Shown: in pieces, positions 1 to 8,458 of the stretch
How positions within the stretch are numbered: the stretch's first letter is position 1
How the letters are laid out: each line of letters opens with the position of its first letter
Origin: Ornithinimicrobium sufpigmenti
GTDB lineage: Bacteria > Actinomycetota > Actinomycetes > Actinomycetales > Dermatophilaceae
NCBI RefSeq assembly: GCF_004322775.1
Contig: NZ_CP036403.1
Coordinates: 3,472,001-3,536,000, forward strand
Length of the DNA stretch: 64,000 bases
Direction of reading: 5' to 3'
Notes under the pieces: generated by a model
What the model was told of the DNA's origin: nothing
The model's input: only the letters and a program-made list of their open reading frames with translations
The model's database searches: none
Translations under genes and position numbers: made by a program

Positions 1-446
1 CGCCCGTCCGAGCAGAGGACCACGACCCGGGCGCCGGGGGTGAGCAGCGGCAGGACGGTCTGCAGGTCACGGCCCACGGTCGTGACCACGTCGGTGGTCT
101 CGGCCGGCCAGCCAAGGCGGGCGCGCGCAAGGGTGTCGCTGGAGACGGCGGGGTGGATCCGGACGGTGTGCGAGCCGAGCAGCTCGAGCAGCGTCGTGCC
201 GACGCCGGAGCGGAGCGGGTCGCCGCTGGCCAGCACGACGACGCTGCCCCGGACGTCCGCGAGCAGGGCGGGCAGCCCCTCCCGAAGGGGGCTCGGCCAG
301 GTGCGGCGGTCCTGACCGTCAAGGGGAGGCACGAGCGCGAGGTGGCGGGCGCCGCCGAGCAGCACGTCAGCACCCCGCACCAGCTCGCGCTGGGGCTCGC
401 CCAGCGCCGCCCAGCCGGCGTCCCCCAGTCCCACGACCTCGATCAC
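1..446 (-). CDS. cobL: Precorrin-6Y C5,15-methyltransferase, N-terminal part (partial)
   Basis: This gene runs off the left edge, so only the first 148 or so codons are seen. It starts with GTG at 446-444. The translation opens with the SAM-methyltransferase signature VVGLGDAGW, followed by GGARHL, an ASGDPL loop and RIHPAVSS, which fits the CbiE half of CobL. CobL methylates C5 and C15 of precorrin-6B and decarboxylates the acetate side chain in B12 synthesis. A hexamer TAGGCT on the minus strand (459-454) lies seven bases before the GTG, so the message may be leaderless. It is divergent from the riboswitch-controlled cobalamin operon. The missing C-terminal part should hold the CbiT domain; that cannot be checked here. 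Confidence 0.88.
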   Translation of the reverse strand, partial: MIEVVGLGDAGWAALGEPQRELVRGADVLLGGARHLALVPPLDGQDRRTWPSPLREGLPALLADVRGSVVVLASGDPLRSGVGTTLLELLGSHTVRIHPAVSSDTLARARLGWPAETTDVVTTVGRDLQTVLPLLTPGARVVVLCSDG

Positions 447-569
447 GGTCCCGAGCCTAGACGCACGCGGGCCCTGTCCCGGCGGCGGCCGTCGCGGGGG
501 TGTCGGCGTGCGCAGGTCGGCTCCGCGGCGTCGACGGCGCGCCCGGGGTGGGTCCGTGGACCGTCCCGT

Positions 570-700
570 GGTGTGGCATGCTAGCGCCGACGCAGGGCGT
601 GGAATTCGGTGAGAGTCCGGAGCGGTCCCGCCACTGTGATCCGGGTCTGACCTCGCGCCGGGCGCCGGAAGCCAGAGCTTCGCTCCTGCGTCCCTGGTGC
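570..700 (+). promoter_or_regulatory. Cobalamin (AdoCbl) riboswitch
   Basis: The leader contains the conserved cobalamin riboswitch blocks in the right order: the GGAATTCGGTGAGAGTCC block at 601-618, GCGGTCCCGCCACTGTGAT at 622-640, and a B12-box-like GCCGGAAGCCAGAGC at 664-678. It sits just upstream of the chelatase gene that opens the plus-strand cob operon. By family precedent, adenosylcobalamin binding lowers expression of the genes downstream. The outer limits are approximate. Open frames running through this leader are not coding. Confidence 0.93.
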
Positions 701-754
701 CGGCCCCGGCCCCGGAGAGACTCGACGCGAGCGCGGATACTCGCAGGAGGCCCG

Positions 755-2842
755 ATGGTCATCCCGTCCTACCCCTTCACCGCCGTCGTCGGTGCCCAGG
801 AGCTGTCCACCGCCCTGCTCGTGGCAGCGGTCTCCCCCGAGATCGGTGGCGTGCTGGTCCGTGGCGAGAAGGGCACCGCCAAGTCCACCATCGTGCGGGC
901 CCTCACCCGGGTCCTGCCCGCCCAGGAGGTCGTCGCCGGCTGCCGCTTCGGCTGCGACCCCGCGCAACCCGATAGCTGCCCCGACGGGCCCCACGGGACC
1001 GCCCCGCCCGTCAGCCGCCCCGCCCGGCTGGTGGAGCTGCCGGTCGGCGCCACCGAGGACCGCGTCGTCGGGTCCCTGGACCTGCGTCGCGCGCTAGGCG
1101 AGGGCCGCGCGGACTACCAGCCGGGGCTGCTGGCCGAGGCGCACCGCGGCATCCTCTACGTCGACGAGGTCAACCTTCTCCACGACCACCTCGTCGACGT
1201 CCTGCTGGACGCCGCGGCGATGGGGCGCAACACCGTCGAGCGTGACGGTATCTCGATGAGCCACCCCGCGAGGTTCACCCTCGTGGGCACGATGAACCCC
1301 GAGGAGGGGGAGCTGCGCCCGCAGCTGCTCGACCGCTTCGGGCTCACTGTCGAGGTTCGCGCCAGCCGCGACCCCGACGAGCGGACCGAGGTCGTCCGCC
1401 GCCGGCTCGCCTTCGACGCCGACCCCTCCGGCTTCGCGGCCCGGTGGGCCGGAGCCGAGGCGGCGCTCACCGCCCGCTTGACGCAAGCGCGCGAGCTGGC
1501 AGCACGAGTCTGTCTGGGTGACCGCGCGTTGCGGGCGATCTCCCGGGTGTGCGCCGGCTTCGACGTCGATGGTCTGCGTGCCGACATCGTCACAGCCCGT
1601 GCCGCCGTCGCTCACGCCGCCCTCCACGAGCGCGAGGAGGTCACCCGCGCCGACGTGCGCGCCGCCGCGCTCCTGGCGCTCCCCCACCGCCGGCGCCGGT
1701 CCCCCTTCGACGAGCCCGGCCTGGACGAGGAGCTGCTCGACCGGCTGCTCGATGAGGAGCTGCCGGAAGACGACGGCCCGGTGGGGCCCGAGGACGACCC
1801 GGACGATCCGGGGCGCGGCCCCGACGACGGCGACGACGGCCCGGGCGGCGGCGCGGAAGGGACCGCACAGTCGCCGAGGGACGGCGGGCCCGACACGAGC
1901 GTGACGTCGCCGGCCGACGGCCCCGGCACTGCCGAAGACACACCTTCCCAGGGTCCCGGTCTGACCTCGCAGGCGCCGGGCGACGACGCCGGTGATGACG
2001 GCGGCGGCGCACCGCCCCAGGCCGCCGCACCGGTGGGCGTCGCCCCTGCCGGCAGGGCCTACCGGGCCCGCAACCTCGCGGCCAGGGGGCTGGGGCGCGG
2101 GTCCGCGGGGCGGCGCAGCCCCGCGCTGACCACCCGCGGACGCACGGTCGGGGTGCACCCGGCGGGCCGGCCCGCATCCGGTGCGCCGGTGCACCTCCCC
2201 GCCACGCTGCGGGCCGGTGCCCTGCGCGTCGGGCGCGCCGGCCGGGCGACCGTGGAGGCGGAGGACGTGCGCTACGCCGTGACGCGCGGCAAGGAGGCCA
2301 ACCTCGTGCTGCTTGTCGTCGACGCCTCCGGCTCCATGGCGGCGCGACGGCGCATGCAGGAGGTCAAGACCGCGGTGCTCTCTCTGCTCATGGATGCCTA
2401 CCAGCGGCGCGACCGTGTGGGGCTGGTGACCTTCCGCGGCACCGGCGCCGAGCTCGTCGTGCCCCCGACCTCCTCGGTCGAGGTCGCGGCCGCGCGCCTG
2501 CACGAGGTGGGCCACGGCGGCCGCACCCCGCTCGCCGAGGGTCTCGTCCTGGCGCACCGCGTCATGGCCCGGGAGCGGATCCGCGACCGGCACCAGCGCG
2601 CCCTCGTCGTCCTCGTCACCGACGGCCGCGCAACCGCTGGCCAGGACGCGCTCGCGCGGGCACGGCAGGTCGCGGACCGCTGGCCCGGCACCCACACCGT
2701 CCTCGTCGACTGCGAGACCGGCCCGGTGCGCCTGGGGCTGGCCGCCGACATCGCGCGACGGATGGGCGCCGAGCACCTTCCGCTGGAGCAGGTCGCCGCC
2801 GGCTCCATCGTCGACATCGTCACCGACCGAAAGGCCGCCTGA
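755..2842 (+). CDS. Mg/Co-chelatase I/D-type subunit (AAA+ plus VWA)
   Basis: A 695-residue protein combining the ATPase (ChlI/BchI-like) and integrin-I (ChlD/BchD-like) parts of a metal chelatase. Walker A GEKGTAKST lies at residues 37-45 and Walker B is within ILYVDEVNLL. An acidic, proline-rich linker spans about residues 340-440, and the C-terminal VWA domain has the MIDAS motif DASGSM starting at residue 523. In cobalamin producers such proteins drive the CobN-type cobaltochelatase, which inserts cobalt into hydrogenobyrinate diamide; that role is inferred from the neighbouring cob genes and the riboswitch. ATG 755 is chosen because GCAGGAGG ends five bases upstream and earlier in-frame starts fall inside the riboswitch. 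The stop overlaps cobO (TGATG). Confidence 0.92.
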   Translation: MVIPSYPFTAVVGAQELSTALLVAAVSPEIGGVLVRGEKGTAKSTIVRALTRVLPAQEVVAGCRFGCDPAQPDSCPDGPHGTAPPVSRPARLVELPVGATEDRVVGSLDLRRALGEGRADYQPGLLAEAHRGILYVDEVNLLHDHLVDVLLDAAAMGRNTVERDGISMSHPARFTLVGTMNPEEGELRPQLLDRFGLTVEVRASRDPDERTEVVRRRLAFDADPSGFAARWAGAEAALTARLTQARELAARVCLGDRALRAISRVCAGFDVDGLRADIVTARAAVAHAALHEREEVTRADVRAAALLALPHRRRRSPFDEPGLDEELLDRLLDEELPEDDGPVGPEDDPDDPGRGPDDGDDGPGGGAEGTAQSPRDGGPDTSVTSPADGPGTAEDTPSQGPGLTSQAPGDDAGDDGGGAPPQAAAPVGVAPAGRAYRARNLAARGLGRGSAGRRSPALTTRGRTVGVHPAGRPASGAPVHLPATLRAGALRVGRAGRATVEAEDVRYAVTRGKEANLVLLVVDASGSMAARRRMQEVKTAVLSLLMDAYQRRDRVGLVTFRGTGAELVVPPTSSVEVAAARLHEVGHGGRTPLAEGLVLAHRVMARERIRDRHQRALVVLVTDGRATAGQDALARARQVADRWPGTHTVLVDCETGPVRLGLAADIARRMGAEHLPLEQVAAGSIVDIVTDRKAA

Positions 2843-3456
2843 TGGCACAGGGACAGCCCCCCGTCACCCCCGGCGACGGCCGCACCACGCGGCAGCGCCG
2901 GCACACCCCGCTGCTCGTCGTCCACGCCGGCGAGGGCAAGGGCAAGTCCACCGCCGCCTTCGGCCTGGCCCTGCGGGGGTGGAACCAGGGCTGGTCGATC
3001 GGGGTCTTCCAGTTCGTCAAGTCCGCCAAGTGGCGCATCGGCGAGGAGGCGGCCCTGATGGCCCTCGACCAGGTGCACCGAGACACCGGCCAGGGCGGCC
3101 CGGTGGAGTGGCACAAGATGGGCGCCGGCTGGTCCTGGTCGCGCAAGGCGGGCACCGAGGAGGACCACGCCGCCGATGCCCGTGAGGGGTGGGCCGAGGT
3201 CCGGCGCCGGCTGGCCGCCGAGCAGCACGCGCTCTACGTGCTCGATGAGTTCACCTACCCGCTGAAGTGGGGGTGGATCGACGTCGAGGAAGTGCTGGAG
3301 ACGCTGCGGGACCGGCCGGGATACCAGCATGTCGTCATCACCGGGCGCGACCCCCACCCTGACCTGCTCGCGGCCGCCGACGTCGCGACCGAGATGACGA
3401 AGCTCGCCCACCCCTTCGACCGCGGCCAGAAAGGCCAGAGGGGCATCGAGTGGTAG
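2842..3456 (+). CDS. cobO: Cob(I)yrinic acid a,c-diamide adenosyltransferase
   Basis: This 204-residue CobO/BtuR-type enzyme transfers the adenosyl group of ATP to reduced cobalt in corrinoids. The N-terminal P-loop EGKGKSTAAFGLALRGWNQG, the FQFVKSAKW segment and the late LDEFTYPLKWGW and ITGRDPHP motifs are typical, and length is normal for the family. The start overlaps the previous stop (TGATG), and its own stop overlaps the GTG of the next gene, so the genes are probably translationally coupled. It belongs to the riboswitch-controlled cobalamin operon. Confidence 0.95.
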   Translation: MAQGQPPVTPGDGRTTRQRRHTPLLVVHAGEGKGKSTAAFGLALRGWNQGWSIGVFQFVKSAKWRIGEEAALMALDQVHRDTGQGGPVEWHKMGAGWSWSRKAGTEEDHAADAREGWAEVRRRLAAEQHALYVLDEFTYPLKWGWIDVEEVLETLRDRPGYQHVVITGRDPHPDLLAAADVATEMTKLAHPFDRGQKGQRGIEW

Positions 3457-6041
3457 CGGCAGCCCCCGCCACACCTCCCGTCGAGCTGCCCAGGGTGGTG
3501 GTCGCCGCCCCGGCCTCGGGGCAGGGCAAGACGACCGTGTCGGTCGGGCTGATGGCGGCCCTCACCGCGCGCGGGCTCACCGTCGCCCCCGGCAAGGTCG
3601 GACCGGACTACATCGACCCTGGCTACCACGCGCTCGCCACCGGCCGCCCCGGCCGCAATCTCGACCCGTGGCTCGTGGGCGCCGAGCGGGTGCCGGGGCT
3701 GCTGGTCCACGCAGCGCGCACGCCGACGGTCGCCGACCTCACCGTGGTGGAGGGGGTCATGGGCCTCTTCGACGGGCGCAACGGGACCGACGGCGAGTCC
3801 TCCACCGCCCACGTCGCCCGGCTCCTGGGGGCACCGGTCGTGCTCGTCGTCGACGCGGGCCACGCCTCGGGGACGGTCGCCGCAACCGTCCACGGCCTGC
3901 GGACCTTCGACCCCCGCGTGCAGGTCGCCGGGGTCGTCCTCAACCGCACCGGCTCGCCGGGGCACGCGGCGGAGGTCACCCGCTGGGTCGAGCGGCTGGG
4001 TCTGCCCGTGCTCGGCGCGTTGCCGCGTGACGCCGCCATCAGCGCCCCCTCCCGGCACCTGGGGCTCGTCCCCGCCGCCGAGCGCGCGGACGCCGCGGCC
4101 GCGCTGGAGCGGCTCGCGGAGCGGACGGCCCGTCACGTCGACCTCGACGCCGTCCTCGACGTCGCCCGCTCGGCTCCCCCGCTGGACGCCGAGCCGTGGT
4201 CGCCGGAGGCCGGCTCGGTCGCCGGCCGGGGTGGCCGCCGCCCGGTCGTCGCCGTCGCCGGAGGGCGCGCCTTCACGTTCCGGTATGCCGAGACCGAGGA
4301 GCTCCTGCGCGCGGCAGGGTGCGACGTCCTCACCCTCGACCCCGCCGTCGACCGGGCGCTGCCGGCCGGCGTCGCCGGGCTCTACCTCGGCGGGGGCTTC
4401 CCGGAGGTGCACGCCGCCGCGCTGTCGACCAACACGGGCCTGCTCGGCGACGTGCGCGACGCGGTGGCGGCCGGCCTGCCGACGGTCGCCGAGTGCGCCG
4501 GCCTGCTCTACCTGACCGAGTCGGTCGACGGCCACCCGTTCGCCGGGGTCGTGCCGGCCACGGCGGCGATGGCGCCGCGGCTCACGCTGGGTTACGCGGG
4601 CGTCCGCACCGCCGCAGACTCCGTGCTCGGCCCGGCCGGCACGACCGCGACCGGCCACGAGTTCCACCGCACGGTCACCGACCCGGCGTCCGGCCAGCAG
4701 TCGGGCGGCCGTGGAGCGGGGGCCGCCTGGACGTCCGAGCGCGGGCCCTCAGGCTTCGCCCTTGACCCCGCGGGCACCGGCCGGGCCACCGTGCACGCGG
4801 CCTACCTGCACACCCACTGGGCCGGGCAGCCACATCTGGCGCGCAGCTTCACGCAGGCTGTCGCCGAACACGACCGCGCCGGGCTCGCCGACCGCGTCCT
4901 GCTCCCGCGCCCCTGCTCCGCCCCCACCGCAGTCGCGGAGGCAGGTGTCGCGGAGGCCCGCACCCCGGTCATCTCGAAGGCCATCGACGACCCCGACCTG
5001 ACGCACCACGGCGACCGGGAGACCGCCCCCGACCTGGTGGACCTCGCCGTCAACGTCCGCCTGCCCGAGCCGCCCGCCTGGCTGGCAACGGTCGTCGCCA
5101 GCACCAGCCGGCAGCTCGCGGCCTACCCCGACCCGGCCCACGCCCGCGCCGCCCTCGCGCGCCGGCACGGCGTGGCGGAGGACATGGTGCTGCCGACGGC
5201 GGGCGCCGCCGAGGCCTTCACGCTGCTCGCCCGGGCCGGCCTCTGCGCTCGGGCGCTCGTCGTGCACCCGCAGTTCACCGAGCCCGAGGCGGCCGTGCGC
5301 CGGGCCGGGCTGGACGTGGAGCGGCACCTGCTCGACCCAGGCGAGGGCTTCTGTCTCGACCCCCAGGCCGTGGGACCGGCCGACCTGGTCCTCATCGGCA
5401 ATCCGACCAACCCCACGGGCGTGCTGCACCCCGTGCAGACGCTGCGCGACCTCCACGCACGTACTGGTGGGGTGCTCGTCGTCGACGAGGCCTTCCTTGA
5501 CGAGGTGGTCGACGGCGAGCGTCAGAGCCTGATCGCGCCCTCCATGCCGGGGGTGCTCGTCCTGCGCAGCCTGACGAAGACCTGGGGCCTGGCGGGCCTG
5601 CGGGTCGGCTATGTCGTCGGGGACCCCGCCCTCGTCGCGCGGCTCGCGGCGCAGCAGCCGCCGTGGTCGGTGAGCACCCCCGCACTCGCCGCGATGGTCG
5701 CGACGGCCGCGCCCTCCGCGTTGGCCGAGGCCGGGCGGATGGCCCTCGAGCTCGAGCAGTGGCGCCACCACCTTGACGCCGGGCTCCGGGCGCTGGGCGT
5801 CGAGGTCGTGCCCTCCGAGGCACCGTTCCTGCTCGCCCGCGTCGGGCGCGGTGTCCGCGAGGCCCTCCGGGCTTGGGGGTATGCCGTGCGCCGCGGCGAC
5901 ACCTTTCCCGGCCTGGACGCCACGTGGGTACGGATCGCCGTGCGGGACCCCCTGACCATCGATGGCATGCTGCGTGAGCTGCGCGCGGTGCTGACCGGCC
6001 GGGCGCTGACGCCCGCCCGAGACATTCCACAGGAGGACTAG
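3450..6041 (+). CDS. cobB: CobB-CobC fusion: cobyrinate a,c-diamide synthase plus PLP aminotransferase-like domain
   Basis: An 863-residue two-domain protein. Residues 15-470 are CobB: P-loop ASGQGKTT near 22-29, KVGPDYIDPGYH, EGVMGLFDG, then a glutamine amidotransferase domain with GLYLGGGFPE, the nucleophile in ECAG (Cys349) and HTHW near the end. It would amidate carboxylates a and c of (hydrogeno)cobyrinic acid using ATP and glutamine. After a linker of about 50 residues comes a fold-type I PLP domain (about 520-855) with VVDEAFLDE and SLTKTWGLAG (Schiff-base Lys710), resembling CobC/CobD threonine-phosphate decarboxylases that supply aminopropanol phosphate. The fusion is read in one frame without interruption. 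GTG start at 3450 overlaps the cobO stop. Confidence 0.9.
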   Translation: MVAAAPATPPVELPRVVVAAPASGQGKTTVSVGLMAALTARGLTVAPGKVGPDYIDPGYHALATGRPGRNLDPWLVGAERVPGLLVHAARTPTVADLTVVEGVMGLFDGRNGTDGESSTAHVARLLGAPVVLVVDAGHASGTVAATVHGLRTFDPRVQVAGVVLNRTGSPGHAAEVTRWVERLGLPVLGALPRDAAISAPSRHLGLVPAAERADAAAALERLAERTARHVDLDAVLDVARSAPPLDAEPWSPEAGSVAGRGGRRPVVAVAGGRAFTFRYAETEELLRAAGCDVLTLDPAVDRALPAGVAGLYLGGGFPEVHAAALSTNTGLLGDVRDAVAAGLPTVAECAGLLYLTESVDGHPFAGVVPATAAMAPRLTLGYAGVRTAADSVLGPAGTTATGHEFHRTVTDPASGQQSGGRGAGAAWTSERGPSGFALDPAGTGRATVHAAYLHTHWAGQPHLARSFTQAVAEHDRAGLADRVLLPRPCSAPTAVAEAGVAEARTPVISKAIDDPDLTHHGDRETAPDLVDLAVNVRLPEPPAWLATVVASTSRQLAAYPDPAHARAALARRHGVAEDMVLPTAGAAEAFTLLARAGLCARALVVHPQFTEPEAAVRRAGLDVERHLLDPGEGFCLDPQAVGPADLVLIGNPTNPTGVLHPVQTLRDLHARTGGVLVVDEAFLDEVVDGERQSLIAPSMPGVLVLRSLTKTWGLAGLRVGYVVGDPALVARLAAQQPPWSVSTPALAAMVATAAPSALAEAGRMALELEQWRHHLDAGLRALGVEVVPSEAPFLLARVGRGVREALRAWGYAVRRGDTFPGLDATWVRIAVRDPLTIDGMLRELRAVLTGRALTPARDIPQED

Positions 6042-7111
6042 TGGAGATCGAACCGACCTCGGGGTGGACCCTGCCCGGCCGGCCCGAGTCAGCGCTGGTC
6101 ACTCGGCCCGGTCCCCGGGCCAGCGAGACGGTGCACGCACTGCTCGACCGCGGCCTGCGGGTTACCGTGGCCACCAGCTCTCCCGACGCGCGCCTCCGCG
6201 ACCTGGCGGGGCGGGGCCTGGTGGCCTTGACGGAGCCCGGCGTCAGCGACCTTGAGGACTTCGATGTCGTGATCCGGGACACCGCACACCTGCGCGGCGG
6301 CGACCCCGGCGCCCCTGCCCGAGGCGACGCCCGGCCAGGCCGGCGGCGCGGCGAGGTTGTCCTCGTCGGCGGCGGGCCCGGTCCCCTCGGTCTGCTGACG
6401 CTCGCCGGGGCTGAGGCGCTGCGCGCCGCGGACGTCGTCGTCTACGACCGGCTGGCGCCGCTGGCGGCCCTCGACCTCGCTCCCTCCGGCGCCGAACGGA
6501 TACCGGTCGGCAAGATCCCGCGCGGGGAGTTCACTCCGCAGGAGCAGATCAACGCGATCCTGGTGAACCGTGCCCAGCAAGGCGCCACCGTGGTGCGGCT
6601 GAAGGGCGGGGACAGCTTCGTCTTCGGCCGCGGGGGCGAGGAGTGGCTCGCGTGTACCAGCGCCGGGATTCCAGTCCGGGTTGTCCCCGGGGTGACCTCG
6701 GCGGTCGCCGTACCTGGCCTGGCGGGCCTGCCCGTGACGCACCGCGCGGTCACGCCCGGCTTCGTCGTCGTTTCCGGTCACGTCGGTCCGGACGACCCCC
6801 GCAACCAGGTGGACTGGGCAGTCCTGGCCGGGGCCGGCCTGACGATCGTTGTGCTCATGGGCGTGGCGACGCTGCCCGCGATCGCGGAGCGGCTCGTCAC
6901 CTGCGGGTTGCCCGGCGACACGCCCGCCGCCGTCGTCGCCGACGGCGGCCTGCCCTCCCAGCGCCGGGTGATCGCGCCGTTGGGACAGGTTGCCCAGGCC
7001 GCCCAGCAGGCGGGGCTCGGGGCGCCGGCGGTGGCCATCATCGGCGCCACCGTCGCGGCGTTGACTCCGGCTGAGCCGGACGGACTGCAGATGAGCCCGA
7101 TGCCGGACTAG
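6041..7111 (+). CDS. cobA: Uroporphyrinogen-III C-methyltransferase with degenerate N-terminal domain
   Basis: A 356-residue protein. Residues about 100-345 form a SUMT/CobA methyltransferase: VVLVGGGPGPLGLLT, ADVVVYDRL, LKGGDSFVFGRGGEE and VVPGVTSA are the standard SAM-binding and active-site motifs. It makes precorrin-2, the entry to B12 and sirohaem. The first 90 residues resemble a worn Rossmann-type precorrin-2 dehydrogenase/CysG domain (DRGLRVTVATSS, VVIRDTA) but lack a glycine-rich nucleotide loop, so dehydrogenase activity is doubtful. GTG start 6041 shares its G with the preceding TAG stop. It is the last gene of the riboswitch operon. Confidence 0.9.
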   Translation: MEIEPTSGWTLPGRPESALVTRPGPRASETVHALLDRGLRVTVATSSPDARLRDLAGRGLVALTEPGVSDLEDFDVVIRDTAHLRGGDPGAPARGDARPGRRRGEVVLVGGGPGPLGLLTLAGAEALRAADVVVYDRLAPLAALDLAPSGAERIPVGKIPRGEFTPQEQINAILVNRAQQGATVVRLKGGDSFVFGRGGEEWLACTSAGIPVRVVPGVTSAVAVPGLAGLPVTHRAVTPGFVVVSGHVGPDDPRNQVDWAVLAGAGLTIVVLMGVATLPAIAERLVTCGLPGDTPAAVVADGGLPSQRRVIAPLGQVAQAAQQAGLGAPAVAIIGATVAALTPAEPDGLQMSPMPD

Positions 7112-7140
7112 CCTGGTCCCGGGTTGCGGGGTGAGTGCAT

Positions 7141-7275
7141 ATGACGGAAAAGTCACCCCAGCCCTGTGAACTGCACTGGCACATGCCGCCCGTCCTAGTG
7201 TGTCCGCTCTGTGCGCGAACACCCAGACCCAGCGAGACGGCTATGTCTGACCCCCCGCACGGCCTGCGAGCCTGA
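7141..7275 (+). CDS. Possible small zinc-ribbon-like protein
   Basis: A 44-codon frame starting ATG 7141, preceded by GGGGTGAG about five bases upstream. Its start carries CELHWHMPPVLVCPLC, a Cys/His pattern (C-x2-H ... C-x2-C) that could bind a metal ion. No family is recognised. It overlaps a longer unrecognised frame that begins GTG 7211. Codon use is less GC-biased than in the cob operon, consistent with accessory DNA. It may be a real small gene or chance. Confidence 0.3.
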   Translation: MTEKSPQPCELHWHMPPVLVCPLCARTPRPSETAMSDPPHGLRA

Positions 7276-7933
7276 CTTCACCCCTGCCCCCGTGCTGTCG
7301 CGCGCGTCACTCGATGCGATTGCCCAGTGCGAAGACGCCCATCCAGACGCTGACCGCGCCCAGTGCGTCGTTGCTGCCTTCGAGCCAGGTCGCGGCCTAA
7401 CCGTCCACGGCGATCGCAGAACGCTCTCCGACGGCCGTGGCGCCGTTGCGGTCGACGCAGACGGCGGTGTGCTCATTGATGCCGAGTGAGGCTATCGATG
7501 GGTCGGCGTGGACAGCGCCGTAAAGACGCCCCCGAGACAGGGGGGATATCCACGCACGCCGAAGGCCATACCGACGCCACTCCCCTGACGTGCGGACATC
7601 ACGACTCCGCGAGAGCCGGTCGACATTCAGCCGGCCCCTTGCTCGGCGCGCGTGACATCACTGTCATGCCGCTTGTGGTGCGGCGCGCTCGTGCGGAGGG
7701 CACCGACGTCGAGTGCGCCGCAGACTTCCCCGGCCACGTTCGGCTGAGCCTGGCCCGGCTTGCCTCACGGTAGCCGCCTGTACGACTGACCGGCTTCCCG
7801 TGTCCGTTCTGCCGCGGCCTCGCGCGCCGCGCCCGGTATGTCATCTCGTGGGGCATGCGGACGTCCTCCCCTAGCTAGGCAACCGTTCTGGGGGTCCAGC
7901 CGGTTGAATGGGGTATGGAGCAGGGAGGCCCCG
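7276..7933. other. Stretch with no recognisable gene
   Basis: About 650 bp between the cobalamin operon and the sigma-factor gene. Two plus-strand open frames (7211-7489, 92 codons; 7486-7773, 95 codons, overlapping start/stop) are long enough to be genes, but neither has a clear ribosome-binding site, a recognised motif or strong third-position GC bias. They could be remnants of a decayed locus. No hairpin terminator or tRNA is evident. Confidence 0.3.
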
Positions 7934-8458
7934 ATGCGTGAGCCGGAGGGATTTCGGGAGTTCGTGGTGGGCCGTTCCCCGGCGCTGCTGCGGACCGCCT
8001 GGATGCTGACCGGTGACGCTGCCGCGGCTGAGGACCTGCTGCAGACTGCCCTGGCCCGCACCTGGCCGCACTGGGGGCGGGTCAGCCTCGGTCATCCTGA
8101 GGCGTACGTGCGCACCGTGATGGTCCGGACCAACGCGAGCTGGCGGGCACGCTTGTGGACCCGGGAGCAGCCCACGGACCTGGCCATGGAGCGTGCTGGC
8201 ATACCTACTGGCGGGTATGCCGTGCATGACCCGAGCGGGGCTGTCACCGATCGGGTGGTCCTGGTCGAGGCGCTGGCCCGGCTGCCGGTGCGGCAGCGGC
8301 AGGCGGTGGTGCTGCGCTACTTCGACGACCTGTCCGTGGCGACCGTGGCCGAGATCATGGGCAGCTCGACGGGGACGGTCAAGAGCCAGACCGCCAAGGG
8401 GCTGGCGCGGCTGCGCGAGCTCATCGACACCAAGCCCCTGGTGAAGGAGGACCTGTGA
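7934..8458 (+). CDS. ECF RNA polymerase sigma factor (SigE-like family)
   Basis: A 174-residue sigma-70 family protein with region 2 (residues about 10-75, AWMLTGDAAAAEDLLQTAL) and region 4 (RLPVRQRQAVVLRYFDDLSV then SSTGTVKSQTAKGLARL, the helix-turn-helix that reads the -35 box). ATG 7934 is used because GGGAGG lies six bases upstream; the frame stays open further upstream but without a ribosome site. Its stop overlaps the GTG of the next gene, which encodes a membrane protein likely to act as its anti-sigma factor. The size and motifs fit the actinobacterial SigE-type ECF group. Confidence 0.9.
   Translation: MREPEGFREFVVGRSPALLRTAWMLTGDAAAAEDLLQTALARTWPHWGRVSLGHPEAYVRTVMVRTNASWRARLWTREQPTDLAMERAGIPTGGYAVHDPSGAVTDRVVLVEALARLPVRQRQAVVLRYFDDLSVATVAEIMGSSTGTVKSQTAKGLARLRELIDTKPLVKEDL

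Noticed and set aside
500..754. N-terminal extension of the chelatase gene
   Set aside because: It would cover the cobalamin riboswitch; a proper ribosome site and ATG occur at 755.
7211..7773. Two 92- and 95-codon genes
   Set aside because: No ribosome site, motif or typical codon use; recorded only as an unassigned stretch.
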